Part shown: one piece after another, positions 32,171 through 40,897 of the stretch | Numbering within the stretch: the stretch's first letter is position 1 | How the letters are laid out: each line of letters begins with the position of its first letter | Position numbers and translations under genes: made by a program | From: Dehalococcoidia bacterium | GTDB taxonomy: Bacteria > Chloroflexota > Dehalococcoidia > Lucifugimonadales > UBA3495 | Assembly: GCA_022827095.1 (NCBI GenBank) | Contig: JAJDTP010000004.1 | Coordinates: 248,001-312,000, forward strand | Length of the DNA: 64,000 nt | Direction: 5' to 3' | The notes under the pieces: generated by a model | Database searches by the model: none | Told to the model about the DNA's origin: nothing | The model's input: the letters and a program-made list of their open reading frames with translations, nothing else

Positions 32171-33373
32171 TCAACCGTCCCACGACAGGACCCAGGTGTA
32201 CGGCGATCTCTTGGCGACCACCCAATGACCGTCGGGCACGGATAGCGGAGGACTGGTGAATGCGCGGATCCGCAAATCGCGGATCGAAGGGCGGCCTATT
32301 TGATCCCAGCGGTCAATGAGTCCGATCAAAGTGTCGTACACCGCATCATCCCCGTAGACCATCACTCGGTCCGGGTGGCCATCTGACAGCACGGCGGCGC
32401 TCATGGTTTCGAGGTCGGTCAGCGCGTAACCAGCGCCCTGGAAAAGTCCGTCTCCGGACTCCCAGTGAACGACATTGATCCGTGGGTCGGTCGTAAGGAA
32501 CATGTAAAGGCCGGAGGAAAGATCCTGGGTGTGAAACTGGCCCTCCATGGAACGCCCTATATCCAGGAGTTGCCCCTCTCGGGCAAAAAGCTTCTCCAGC
32601 AGACGACGGTGGTTCGGGTCGTCCCGTTCCATCCCCATGTACATCTGCCGGGAGCCGCCGAGAGGATTGCCAACCGGGAAATATCCCTCGGTCCGGTCCG
32701 CGCTGCCGCGGATCGGGATGAACATGCACGGCGACGCGGACAGGCTTTCAAGCACGCCGTCGCGTTTCTCCAGGGCCACGCTGAGGCGGTAACCCCGGAA
32801 CCATATGGGGACCACCATGATCCCGCCGTCCCGCAACTGTTCAACCCAATGCGGTGAGACATCCTGGGCGCCCACAGTAACCATTATGCGGTCGTAGGGC
32901 TGGCCGGCGGCGAATCCTTCAAACCCATCCCGGCACACGGCCACGACACTGCTGCACCCGGCGTTGGACAGATTGCCGGCCGCCTCATCTACAATGTCCT
33001 GATCGATGTCCGCCGTGATGACTTTCCCGCTTTCGCCGACGACATGAGCCAGGATGGCGGCGTTGTATCCGGTACCGGCCCCGATCTCCAGCACCCGGCT
33101 GCCGGGTTCCAGGCGCAACTGCTCGGCCATGAAGGCCATCATGGTAGGTTGAGTGGACGAACTGATGGGGATACCGTCGTCCCAGCGGATGAAAACGGGC
33201 TGGTCGGCATAGGCGGTTTCGACGTTGACGTTGGGCGCGAACAGGTGGCGGGGCACGCTCGCGAACGCATCGCGCACCGGCGGAGTGACGATGGCGCCTT
33301 TCTCGACGAGGCTTTCGACCAGGACGTGGCGTAAGCCGGCGGCGTGGTCATCCGGTATTGGCCCAGTGGGCAT
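32171..33373 (-). CDS. PIMT-like O-methyltransferase with long C-terminal extension
   Basis: A 400-residue protein. Residues 1-210 match protein-L-isoaspartate methyltransferase: VPRHLFAPN, GIPISSSTQPTMMAFMAEQL, the SAM motif LEIGAGTGYNAAILAHVV and RDGFEGFAAGQPYDRIMVTVG. The remaining 190 residues (after SPHWVEQLRDGG) carry no domain that I recognise. Family members repair damaged Asp/Asn or modify substrates in peptide and antibiotic pathways; no peptide precursor is visible nearby, so repair or an unknown methylation remain open. Its operon membership is unclear. Confidence 0.82.
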   Translation of the reverse strand: MPTGPIPDDHAAGLRHVLVESLVEKGAIVTPPVRDAFASVPRHLFAPNVNVETAYADQPVFIRWDDGIPISSSTQPTMMAFMAEQLRLEPGSRVLEIGAGTGYNAAILAHVVGESGKVITADIDQDIVDEAAGNLSNAGCSSVVAVCRDGFEGFAAGQPYDRIMVTVGAQDVSPHWVEQLRDGGIMVVPIWFRGYRLSVALEKRDGVLESLSASPCMFIPIRGSADRTEGYFPVGNPLGGSRQMYMGMERDDPNHRRLLEKLFAREGQLLDIGRSMEGQFHTQDLSSGLYMFLTTDPRINVVHWESGDGLFQGAGYALTDLETMSAAVLSDGHPDRVMVYGDDAVYDTLIGLIDRWDQIGRPSIRDLRIRAFTSPPLSVPDGHWVVAKRSPYTWVLSWDG

Positions 33374-33501
33374 ATGTACTCCTTTCGGGCAGCCAGGGGC
33401 AGGCAGTCGCGGGATCCGGCGTACGCCAATGTATCACGCACGCCCCGACGGGCTGTCTGGGCGTCAACGGCTCCGTCAAAAAAGGGCCGGCGAAACCCCC
33501 G

Positions 33502-33510
33502 TGCTATACT
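33502..33510 (+). promoter_or_regulatory. Extended -10 promoter candidate of the LLM gene
   Basis: TGCTATACT matches the extended -10 TG-N-TATACT and lies about 70 nt before the ATG at 33581. The same GCTATACT core precedes the ATPase gene at 3358. No strong -35 is evident. Confidence 0.45.
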
Positions 33511-33580
33511 CCGCGCAACTGCGGAGCGCCGCCCTCATTTCATCGGCACGGAGCCCGCGGATGTTCACGGAGGCAAGCTG

Positions 33581-34708
33581 ATGGACGTTTTCTACTTCAC
33601 TGAGATGCCCTACGCCGAGTTCCCGGAGTCCGAGGCGGAGAAGTTCCCGTCCATGCGGCTCACCTTCCCCAACACCTACTTCGACCCGCAGACCGCCAGC
33701 GGCCTGATGAACCGTTACCTCGACGAGTACCAGCACGCCGAGGAGATGGGCTTCGACGGCCTGATGCTCAACGAGCACCACAACACGCCGTCGTGCATGG
33801 ACGTCGAGGTCAACATCACCGGCGGCATCCTGGCGCGCATCACCAAGCGGGCCAAGATCCTCATGCTGGGCAACATGCTGCCCACGTCCGACAACCCGGT
33901 GCGCCTGGCCGAGGAGATCGCCCTGCTGGACGTGATCTCCGGCGGGCGCATCATCTCCGGTTTCGTGCGGGGCATCGGCATCGAGTCCTGGGCCAACAAC
34001 ACCAACCCCATCCACAACCGCGAGCGGTTCGAGGAGTGCCACGACCTGGTGGTGAAGACCTGGACCACCCCCGGCCCCTTCCGCTGGGAGGGCAACCACT
34101 ACCACTACCGCGCCGTGAACCCGTGGATGCTGCCCATCCAGAAGCCGCACCCGCCGGTGTGGGTCCCCGGCACCGGCAGCCCCGAGACCGTCGAGTGGAC
34201 GGCGCGGCACCGCTACACCTACGCGGCTTTCCTGACGCCGCTGGAGGTTGCCAAGAACCTGTTCGCCCGCTACCGCGAGTATGCCGCCGCCGCCGGCTGG
34301 GAGCCCGGCCCCGAGAAGTTCGCCTTCATGATCTGCGCCCACGTCAACGATACCGACGAAAAGGCGCAGGAGGCGGGCAAGGCGTTCCTCTGGCGGATGA
34401 ACTACCCCCTGCGCGGCCCCCGCGAATACTGGTCGCCGCCGGGGTACACGTCCCGGGCCGGCGCGGCAGCGGCCGCCGCCCGCCGACCCACGCCCCTGAA
34501 CGAGATGTCATATCAGGAGCTGCAGGACCGCTACCACCTGGTGGTCGGCAGCCCCGACACCGTCATCAAAAAGCTGCGCCACATCCGCGACGAGCTGGGC
34601 ATCGGCTCCATCCTGCTGGAGGCCCAGGGCGGCCAGCTATCGCATCAGGACACTATGCGCTCCATAGAGCTCTTCGGGAAAGAAGTGATACCGGCGCTGA
34701 AGGAGTGA
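33581..34708 (+). CDS. LLM-class flavin-dependent oxidoreductase
   Basis: A 375-residue luciferase-like TIM-barrel protein. It has YQHAEEMGFDGLMLNEHH near the N-terminus, RAKILMLGNMLPTSDNPVRLAEEIALLDVISGG (the usual cofactor-binding strand), ESWANNTNPIHNRERFEE, and PHPPVWVPGTGSPETVEWTA. GGAGG lies 8 nt before the ATG at 33581. The longer barrel (extra C-terminal domain SPDTVIKKLRHIRDELGIG) fits the bacterial-luciferase/alkane-type monooxygenase group rather than the shorter F420 group at 11669. The substrate is unknown. Confidence 0.88.
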   Translation: MDVFYFTEMPYAEFPESEAEKFPSMRLTFPNTYFDPQTASGLMNRYLDEYQHAEEMGFDGLMLNEHHNTPSCMDVEVNITGGILARITKRAKILMLGNMLPTSDNPVRLAEEIALLDVISGGRIISGFVRGIGIESWANNTNPIHNRERFEECHDLVVKTWTTPGPFRWEGNHYHYRAVNPWMLPIQKPHPPVWVPGTGSPETVEWTARHRYTYAAFLTPLEVAKNLFARYREYAAAAGWEPGPEKFAFMICAHVNDTDEKAQEAGKAFLWRMNYPLRGPREYWSPPGYTSRAGAAAAAARRPTPLNEMSYQELQDRYHLVVGSPDTVIKKLRHIRDELGIGSILLEAQGGQLSHQDTMRSIELFGKEVIPALKE

Positions 34709-34913
34709 TGGGCTTTCTCTTGTGGGCAGAGTCCGCGTGACGTTGCGTTGGTTTGATTATATGGCCGCCATGGTTTAGAATGCTCGTTCCGAAGGGGCCA
34801 AATTCGAGGATATCTTGATTATTGGTTCGTTGGCAATGCAGACTTTGGGGCCTTTGAACTTGCCAGTCCTTCATTCGCCCGCTTCTTTCGTCGTTTAACT
34901 AGGGGTGCCAATT

Positions 34914-35447
34914 ATGGAATGGGCGGAAAGATCCCAAATAGAGCAAAGGGCCAAGGACGTTTTGGTGCAGCATGGGCTTTACTCTCTGCCTATTGATCCA
35001 GTGAACCTTGCCAACCTGCTGGGTGTCACGGTTCACAACGCCAAATTCGCGGACGATTCATGGGCCGGATTAATTGCCAAGCGTGGCCAGCATACGCAGA
35101 TCCTGGTGGAACAATCCGACCCGCCCTACAGAAAGCGATTCTCCATAGCTCACGAACTCGGGCATCATTTCCTGCACCTGCTTGACGACGGAGAGATCGT
35201 TGACAAGCGAGTGGACATGTTTCGTGAGAAGCAACCGACACTGGCGGACTGGTCTGCTCAGCGTCGCCGGGAAGTCGAGGCGAACTGGTTTGCCGCCGCG
35301 CTGCTCATGCCGGAAGAGTTGGTTAGGCAGCAATGGGCTGCCAATCCGAGCGTAATGGCGTTAGCCCGAGCATTCAACGTTTCTCAGGAAGCGATGGGTT
35401 ATCGAGTGGACTCTTTGGATCTTGAGGTTGCTTCCAATGTCGTTTGA
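34914..35447 (+). CDS. ImmA/IrrE-type metallopeptidase
   Basis: A 177-residue zinc peptidase of the IrrE/ImmA family. HELGH is at residues 80-84, followed by EVEANWFAAALLMP containing the third ligand Glu. These enzymes cleave partner repressors to trigger phage induction or stress and defence responses. AGGGG lies 9 nt before the ATG, which I prefer to the GTG at 34905. It is the first gene of a compact operon (overlap of 11 nt with the next gene) in an AT-richer stretch, and no cognate repressor is seen. Confidence 0.86.
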   Translation: MEWAERSQIEQRAKDVLVQHGLYSLPIDPVNLANLLGVTVHNAKFADDSWAGLIAKRGQHTQILVEQSDPPYRKRFSIAHELGHHFLHLLDDGEIVDKRVDMFREKQPTLADWSAQRRREVEANWFAAALLMPEELVRQQWAANPSVMALARAFNVSQEAMGYRVDSLDLEVASNVV

Positions 35448-35799
35448 TGTGGACGATGCTGTCAGTCCGTATATCGTCGGTATTGGTTCACGAGTAACTT
35501 CGGAAGATATCGACACGTACGATAGATTGGAACGGGTTACGTCCAGGTCCGAATCGCACCGCGCAGAACGGAATCTCCGACAAATTTATGCTCTGGTATG
35601 GCTAACATTATTATCTGTCGAAATCGTAACTGTCCTCGTGTTGGCGTTCCTGATCGGGTTCAGCGTCGTCGAAATCGATAAGTGGATCGCTACCGCGTTC
35701 ATTGGCGGAACGTTCGGCCAAGTTTCCAGTATGGCAATTGTAGTAATCAGGTACTTATTCCCACTGCAGAAAGGAGGAGGCCAAATTGACAAACCTTGA
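35437..35799 (+). CDS. Small two-helix membrane protein of unknown function
   Basis: A 120-residue protein. The N-terminal 50 residues are soluble and charged (SRVTSEDIDTYDRLERVTSRSESHRAERN). Two hydrophobic helices follow: YALVWLTLLSVEIVTVLVLAF (about 51-71) and WIATAFIGGTFGQVSSMAIVV (about 83-103). Coordinates overlap the preceding ImmA gene by 11 nt and the next gene by 14 nt, so it is translationally coupled to both. Placement between a peptidase and an enzyme suggests a membrane sensor or effector, but this is inferred. Confidence 0.68.
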   Translation: MSFDVDDAVSPYIVGIGSRVTSEDIDTYDRLERVTSRSESHRAERNLRQIYALVWLTLLSVEIVTVLVLAFLIGFSVVEIDKWIATAFIGGTFGQVSSMAIVVIRYLFPLQKGGGQIDKP

Positions 35800-36606
35800 T
35801 CTGCGAGAAGCCTTTAATGCTGTGTCCGATGTCGTAGTAAATCGGCCAGAAGCTTTGCGTGAGTTTGATCAAATCTACATGAAAATCGCCGATATGCTGT
35901 TGCATGCCGAGCTTGTAGGCCGTTGGGTTGATGGAAAGAGCGTGGTATTTTTGGGCGACGGAGATGCGATCGGGCTGACCTTAATGCATTTGAAAACGCT
36001 TGGAGTGGTTCGACAAGGGCCCGCGCGTGTGCATATCCTCGATTTTGACGAGCGGGTAGTAAACTCTGTTATCAGATTCGCCGAAAGGTACGAAATCGCG
36101 GATAAAATTACCGCGGAACTGTACAACGTGGCCCATCCGCTGCCGAGCGAGCATCGTTCCGCATTCGAGGCGTTCCATATCAACCCCCCCCGTTCGGGGC
36201 TAGTAACGAGGGGCGAAGCGTTGAAGCCTTTCTTCTGAGGGGCGATGAGGCTGTTCGAGAGGACGGAGTCGGTTGCATAGTCATCGCCGACGACCCTACT
36301 TTAGAGTGGACGAGGGCGGTTGCGCAGCAAGTTCAGTGTTATTTGTCAGAGAACGGGTTCGTTATCAACGAATTGCTTCCAAAATTTCATCGCTATCACC
36401 TGGACGACGCTCCCGAGTTGACATCGTGCAGTCTCATCGCAGTTCGCCACGGGAGCGACGGGATCAAATCGGACAGCAAACCTCTGCCCGAACACTCTTT
36501 AGAAAATTTCTACGGATCGCACTCTCCCCTCAATGTGAGATACGTGCGGGACCGGCGTGAAGGTGGGAAGTTGCCGTCCAAGGACTACTTCATAGAACCT
36601 TTGTAA
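35786..36606 (+). pseudogene. BpsA/DUF43-like enzyme interrupted by a frameshift at a C8 tract
   Basis: A TTG at 35786 has AGGAGGAGG upstream. The frame encodes a Rossmann core with VVFLGDGDAIGLTLMHLKTLG and VHILDFDERVVNSVIRFAERY, ending EAFHINPP at a run of eight Cs (36184-36191). After the run the correct continuation lies one base back: PFGASNEGRSVEAFLLRGDE through HLDDAPELTSCSLIAVRHGS to a TAA at 36606. Joined, the protein would be about 273 residues, like branched-polyamine synthase BpsA/DUF43 enzymes, whose NPP-(F/Y/W) motif is followed by GAS. A -1 slip on the tract restores the frame. It could be a phase-variable gene, programmed frameshift, true pseudogene or sequencing error. Confidence 0.78.
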
Positions 36607-36619
36607 TTGAGAGGAGCAA

Positions 36620-37189
36620 ATGGACCACGGAACACCTGAAGCTTTTGTTTTCATGCGAGTGGGGAACCACGCCGGGGAAACATTTGAAGAAATCTTGGCG
36701 CGCAAACAGCGAGAGTACGATCGTGCGGGCATGATATTTTGGGGGTATGGTGGGACAACACTACACCCGATTAGGCATGTTCAACCTTTCGTGAGGTCTC
36801 TATCCGAAAACGGGGGCGACCTCCGGATTATTATGGAACCAATCCAGTCCAGAGCAGATCCGGACATATTGCCAGCCCAAGAGTACTCGGTCGATGGGGT
36901 CCATTGGGAGCCGATCCCCGATGGTATAGAAGTGACCGGATCTAGGTACGCTGTAGTGCTCGATGAAATTAAGCCAGGTCATCTGGATTTGGACCTGTCT
37001 AAGTTCGAGGTCGGAATAGGTCCGAGTCGAGGACGCAATGCAGATGAATATGTCCGCGGTCGAGTCGACAAAGGTTGTTTCGTTGCCGCCGGCCTTGCTT
37101 CGGATCGATCTGTTGCCGCGGGCCGCATCATCCCGATTGAATATCAAGCACGTCTACTCGAGCCTTATGCGGTGATGCTTCGACACTGA
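36620..37189 (+). CDS. Protein of unknown function (FWGYGGTTLHP motif), operon end
   Basis: A 189-residue soluble protein. It opens DHGTPEAFVFMRVGNHAGETFEEIL and contains the striking MIFWGYGGTTLHPIRHVQPFVR, then VEVGIGPSRGRNADEYVRGRVDKGCFVAAG-like segments ending in a short basic tail. No domain is recognised. It starts 13 nt after the BpsA-like frame closes and is followed by a terminator hairpin at 37223. Because it shares the operon with an ImmA peptidase and a BpsA-like enzyme, a linked stress or defence role is plausible but unproven. Confidence 0.6.
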   Translation: MDHGTPEAFVFMRVGNHAGETFEEILARKQREYDRAGMIFWGYGGTTLHPIRHVQPFVRSLSENGGDLRIIMEPIQSRADPDILPAQEYSVDGVHWEPIPDGIEVTGSRYAVVLDEIKPGHLDLDLSKFEVGIGPSRGRNADEYVRGRVDKGCFVAAGLASDRSVAAGRIIPIEYQARLLEPYAVMLRH

Positions 37190-37222
37190 GGTTGTGGCCC
37201 CGCACGATTCATGACATGACTA

Positions 37223-37246
37223 CGCCCCCGACAATCGCCGGGGGCG
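37223..37246 (+). terminator. Terminator hairpin after the ImmA operon
   Basis: CGCCCCCG (37223-37230) pairs with CGGGGGCG (37239-37246), an 8-bp GC stem with an 8-nt loop, followed by the moderately T-rich CGTTCATTGTGTTG. It is positioned 34 nt after the stop of the last operon gene. Confidence 0.6.
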
Positions 37247-37339
37247 CGTTCATTGTGTTGCTAATCAGTGCCTACCATGGGAGAGGCAAGGCTCAACGCA
37301 ATGTTACGATAGAGATAATACCCGCACGGAGGTGCTGCT

Positions 37340-37576
37340 ATGGCGGCAAACGCATACGTACTGGTCAACGTGGAACCCGCCCGAACCCAGGAGGTTCTCG
37401 ATCGGCTGAATATGATCAGCGGAGCGGCGGTTCGCGAGGTGCTGGGGCCCTACGACGTGGTGGTCGAACTGGAGGCGGGGACGGTGGAGGACCTCACCGA
37501 GATCATGCGCCACCGCATCCGCCCCATAAACGGCGTGACCAACACGGTCACGTGCCTGTGGTTCACCAATATCTAA
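37340..37576 (+). CDS. Stand-alone Lrp/AsnC ligand-binding (RAM) domain
   Basis: A 78-residue protein consisting only of the RAM domain: AYVLVNVEPARTQEVLDRLN, REVLGPYDVVVELEAGTVEDL, INGVTNTVTCLWF. Such single-domain forms lack the DNA-binding HTH and oligomerise, probably sensing an amino acid and modulating partner regulators. GGAGGTG lies 6 nt before the ATG. It converges on the Ldh-family gene. Confidence 0.82.
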   Translation: MAANAYVLVNVEPARTQEVLDRLNMISGAAVREVLGPYDVVVELEAGTVEDLTEIMRHRIRPINGVTNTVTCLWFTNI

Positions 37577-37589
37577 ATCGGGCAGCCCA

Positions 37590-38666
37590 CTAGAATGGGC
37601 AGTCGATCGCCAGTTCCCCGCAGGTGTCGTGGAACCAGTCCACCACCTCCTGGTGCAGGGGGATGCCCTCGACCCGGCGCAGTTCCTCCATCTCGGCCTC
37701 GGGCTGGCCGGCGACCATGACCCGCTCCTCGCCGGGGGCCGGGCGGGTGGACTTCATCATGTGCAGCCACTCGTCCATCTGGTCCTTGAAATGGTCGGGG
37801 TCGTCGAAGCCGGCCACGTTATAGGCGGCGACGTAGTGTCCGAAGTTGGGCCGGCCCGGCACCGCGCCGTACCCGAACCCGGTGAGTACGCCGGCCAGGA
37901 TGTCCACCATGCAGGACAGGCCGTAGCCCTTGTGTGAGCCTAGTTCGCGGGTGCTGCCCAGGGTGAGCAGGGTGTAGTTGTCCGGCGCGTCGGCCTCCTC
38001 CATGATGGGGTTGCCCTCGGCGTCGGCCAGCCAGCCCGGCTCCAGCTTGACCCCCAGCCGGCGGGCGATGCCCACCTTGTTGCCGGCCACGGTGCTGGTG
38101 GCGGCGTCGAACACGAAGGGCGCCTCGTTGCGCGACGGCACGGCGATGGCGATGGGGTTGGTGCCAAGCCGCGGCTCGGCGCCGAAGGTCGGCACAACGG
38201 ACGGCGGACAGCTGGTCATGCACACGCCGATCATGTCGTGCTCCAGGGCCATCATGGCGTGGTACGACGCCATGCCCAGGTGCCGCGCGTTGCCCAGGGT
38301 GACCATGCCCACGCCCACCTCGGCGGCCTTGCGGATGGCGATGTCCATGGCCTTGGGCGTGGTGATGATGCCCAGGCCGCGGTCGGAGTCGATGCTGGCG
38401 GTGCTGGGGGTCTCGCGGACAATCTGCATGTTGGGGTTGGGGTTGATCTGGCCGCTGGTGTATCCGCTGACATAGCTGCGCAGCATGTTGGAGACGCCGT
38501 GGGAGTCGACGCCGCGCAGGTCGGCCACCACCAGCACGTCGGCGCCCAACTGCGCGTCCTCGGGCGGCACGCCCATCTTCTCGAAAACGGCGGCGACGGT
38601 GGACTTCAGGTCTTCCCCGGGAACCATCGTGGCCTCGTCCAGACTCACACGAAACTTGGGCAGCAC
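37590..38666 (-). CDS. Ldh-family (malate/L-lactate/ureidoglycolate dehydrogenase-like) oxidoreductase
   Basis: A 358-residue NAD(P)-dependent oxidoreductase of the malate/L-lactate dehydrogenase type II family. It has the catalytic-region ADLRGVDSHGVSNMLRSYV, VTLGNARHLGMASYHAMMAL, RLGTNPIAIAVPSRNEAPFVFDAATSTVAGNK and GSHKGYGLSCMVDILAG. The substrate (malate, sulfolactate, ureidoglycolate, others) cannot be told. Several SAR202-type Chloroflexota are rich in this family. It faces the RAM gene and is divergent from the Uma2 gene at 38813. Confidence 0.88.
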   Translation of the reverse strand: MLPKFRVSLDEATMVPGEDLKSTVAAVFEKMGVPPEDAQLGADVLVVADLRGVDSHGVSNMLRSYVSGYTSGQINPNPNMQIVRETPSTASIDSDRGLGIITTPKAMDIAIRKAAEVGVGMVTLGNARHLGMASYHAMMALEHDMIGVCMTSCPPSVVPTFGAEPRLGTNPIAIAVPSRNEAPFVFDAATSTVAGNKVGIARRLGVKLEPGWLADAEGNPIMEEADAPDNYTLLTLGSTRELGSHKGYGLSCMVDILAGVLTGFGYGAVPGRPNFGHYVAAYNVAGFDDPDHFKDQMDEWLHMMKSTRPAPGEERVMVAGQPEAEMEELRRVEGIPLHQEVVDWFHDTCGELAIDCPF

Positions 38667-38812
38667 AGCGCACCTCCGGTCCGCCGCGAGGGCGGATTTG
38701 CAGGGTCAAAATATACGCGCCGCAGTATAGCATCCGGCGGGTGTTGGCCGTTTGCCTAGCGTATACTGCGATGCCAGAATGGAGCCAACCCTACACTGGG
38801 TGCGGCAGACTT

Positions 38813-39370
38813 ATGACCACTTTGCGCAGACTGATCACCGCCGATGAGCTGCTGACTATGCCTAAAGGCTACGGCAAACGGTACGAGCTCATCCTAGGTG
38901 AATTGATCGAGCGGCCATCCAGTGGAAACGCAAAAGCCGTTGTCGTGGCCATGATAGCGACCGTATTGGGCAAGTTTGTCCTGCCACAGAACTACGGTGA
39001 GTTAGCCGCCGGTGACCCTGGCTACCTGCTGGAAATAGAGCCTGACACCGTCCGCGCCCCCGATGTAGCCTGGATTGCGCCGGGGCGGATACCGGAAGGA
39101 ACGACGGGCTATCCCAACCTGGTACCCGATCTAATTGTTGAGGTGAAATCGCACCTTGATGCATTCCCTGATCTGCGCCGCAAGGCAGAGATGTGGCTCA
39201 GCTTCGGCGCCCGGCTGGTCTGGGCGGCCGACCCCGAAACCACTACCATTACCGTGTACCGTCCCGACACCGAGCCCCTGGAATTGGGCGAGGACGACAC
39301 CATCGACGGGGGAGACCTGCTCCCCGACTTCACCACTCCGGTATGGAGCCTGTTTCGCTGGCAGAGGTAA
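38813..39370 (+). CDS. Uma2-family putative endonuclease
   Basis: A 185-residue Uma2 protein: RYELILGELIERPSSGNAK, RAPDVAWIAPGRIP, the acidic core VPDLIVEVKSHLD, and KAEMWLSFGARLVWAADPETTTITVYRP. A -10 like TATACT (38762-38767) lies upstream, and the ATG at 38813 gives the typical N-terminus, although no Shine-Dalgarno sequence is seen. Its end overlaps the upstream reading frame of the peptidase gene that follows 5 nt later. Confidence 0.87.
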   Translation: MTTLRRLITADELLTMPKGYGKRYELILGELIERPSSGNAKAVVVAMIATVLGKFVLPQNYGELAAGDPGYLLEIEPDTVRAPDVAWIAPGRIPEGTTGYPNLVPDLIVEVKSHLDAFPDLRRKAEMWLSFGARLVWAADPETTTITVYRPDTEPLELGEDDTIDGGDLLPDFTTPVWSLFRWQR

Positions 39371-39375
39371 CTATC

Positions 39376-40494
39376 TTGAGCATCACTAACCTTGACGACT
39401 ACAACGTCCGCGCCCTGGACTTCCTGGCCCGCCTGGGGGCGCAGCCCGCCGTGGCCTTCCACGAGCAGGGCGTCGCCACCGCCGTACGGGACGCGCTGAC
39501 CGAGATCGGCGTCTCGTGGCGTACCGACAACTTCGGCAACATCATCGCCCGCATCGCCGGCACCGACGCCGAAAAGCACCCGCCCATCGCGCTGATGGCC
39601 CACATGGACCATCCCGGCTTCGAGATCGTCGGCCGTGACGGCGACTACCTCATCGGCAAGGCTCTGGGCGGCGTGCCGTCGGGATCATTCGCAGCCGGCG
39701 TGCCCCTGCACATCGTCCTGCCCGGCGGCCGGCGTATTCCGGCCGAGACCGTGGGACCCCACGGCGAGGAGCGCGAACGCCAGGCGCAGATACGGCTGAC
39801 CGGCTCGGGCGATGAGGACGTGCCGATACCGTCGCCGGCGGTGTTCGATCTGCCCGACTTCAGCATCGAGGACGACCATATCGTCATGCGCGCCGCCGAC
39901 GACCTGGCCGGCTGCGGCTGCATTCTGGCGACCCTGTCGGCGTTGAAAGACGAGCCGGCCGCCGGCGATGTGTATGGCTTGTTCACCCGCGCCGAGGAGG
40001 TGGGCCTGGTGGGCGCGCGCCTGCTGGCTGAGGCCCGCACCCTGCCCATGGACACGCTGGTGGTGTCGCTGGAGTCGTCGCGGACCCTGCCGGGCGCGGT
40101 GATCGGCAACGGGCCGGTGATCCGCGTGGGCGACGCCGGCAGCACCTTCAACGCCGATGCCGAGTCGGCCCTGGTCCGCGCCCGCGAGACCCTGCTTGCC
40201 GATAACCCCGACTTTCGTTGCCAGCGCCAGTTGATGAGCGGCGGCGTCTGCGAGGCCAGCGCCTTCAACGCCTGGGGCTACCGTTCCACCGGCATGGCCT
40301 TCCCGCTGGGCAACTACCACAACGGCGCCGAGGACGGCTCCATCGCCGCCGAGTACATCCACCGTGACGACTACCTGAACGGCGCCGCATTGTGCACCGA
40401 GGCGGCCCGCCAGGTCCCTATGCGCTGGGACACCGCCTTCAGCCGCCGCATCCGCCAGGTGCCGGACGGGATGAGGGCGCGGCTGGGCGGGTAG
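39376..40494 (+). CDS. M42/M20-like metallopeptidase (aminopeptidase)
   Basis: A 372-residue zinc aminopeptidase-like protein: MAHMDHPGFEIVG (metal ligands), ADDLAGCGCILATLSAL, TRAEEVGLVGARLLAEA with the catalytic Glu pair, and NYHNGAEDGSIAAEYIHRDDY near the C-terminus. The family forms tetrahedral dodecamers in some M42 members. I choose the TTG at 39376, which has an AGAGGT 8 nt upstream and avoids overlapping the Uma2 gene; an ATG at 39343 is possible. The peptide substrate is unknown. Confidence 0.82.
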   Translation: MSITNLDDYNVRALDFLARLGAQPAVAFHEQGVATAVRDALTEIGVSWRTDNFGNIIARIAGTDAEKHPPIALMAHMDHPGFEIVGRDGDYLIGKALGGVPSGSFAAGVPLHIVLPGGRRIPAETVGPHGEERERQAQIRLTGSGDEDVPIPSPAVFDLPDFSIEDDHIVMRAADDLAGCGCILATLSALKDEPAAGDVYGLFTRAEEVGLVGARLLAEARTLPMDTLVVSLESSRTLPGAVIGNGPVIRVGDAGSTFNADAESALVRARETLLADNPDFRCQRQLMSGGVCEASAFNAWGYRSTGMAFPLGNYHNGAEDGSIAAEYIHRDDYLNGAALCTEAARQVPMRWDTAFSRRIRQVPDGMRARLGG

Positions 40495-40564
40495 CGATTC
40501 TCTTGCGTACCCGTCTTTTCGATGGGGATCAAGCCCGGATCATACGACAAAGGGAGTGCGAGTT

Positions 40565-40897
40565 ATGGCCATAACAGCCGAGATGCTGGACAAGGTTTCG
40601 GAGATCGTCCGCACGGAGTTGCCCAAGCGCCTCCCGGAGAGCATCCGCGTTCGCCGAGTCGAATCGGAGATCTGGGACGGCATCGAGAATGAAATCATTC
40701 ATGTCCTGGTCTTCTACGAAGGGGACAGAAAGGACCTCAATCCGAGGATGCTCAACCAGTTCGATCTGGAAATCGAGCCTATGCTGTTGGACATCGGAGT
40801 CGACGACGTAGTGCCCATTTCTTACACGAACCGGGAGGAAGTCGGCGAATCGGGCGGGGCCGATTCTGAAACTCCGCAGGGAGATCGCCCGGCATGA
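40565..40897 (+). CDS. Unknown small protein paired with a HEPN gene (antitoxin-like)
   Basis: A 110-residue soluble protein: VRRVESEIWDGIENEIIHVLVFYEGDRKDLNPRML followed by FDLEIEPMLLDIGVDDVVPISYTNREE. I do not recognise a family, and there is no GSxxxG-D-x-D nucleotidyltransferase motif. It overlaps the HEPN gene by 4 nt (ATGA), a classic antitoxin-first TA layout. A GGAGT lies before the ATG at 40565. Its function is inferred only from this arrangement. Confidence 0.6.
   Translation: MAITAEMLDKVSEIVRTELPKRLPESIRVRRVESEIWDGIENEIIHVLVFYEGDRKDLNPRMLNQFDLEIEPMLLDIGVDDVVPISYTNREEVGESGGADSETPQGDRPA

Noticed and set aside
36343-36606. Separate gene of 87 codons
   Set aside because: It is the C-terminal part of the BpsA-like protein after the frameshift, not an independent gene; the frame extends back to the C8 tract.
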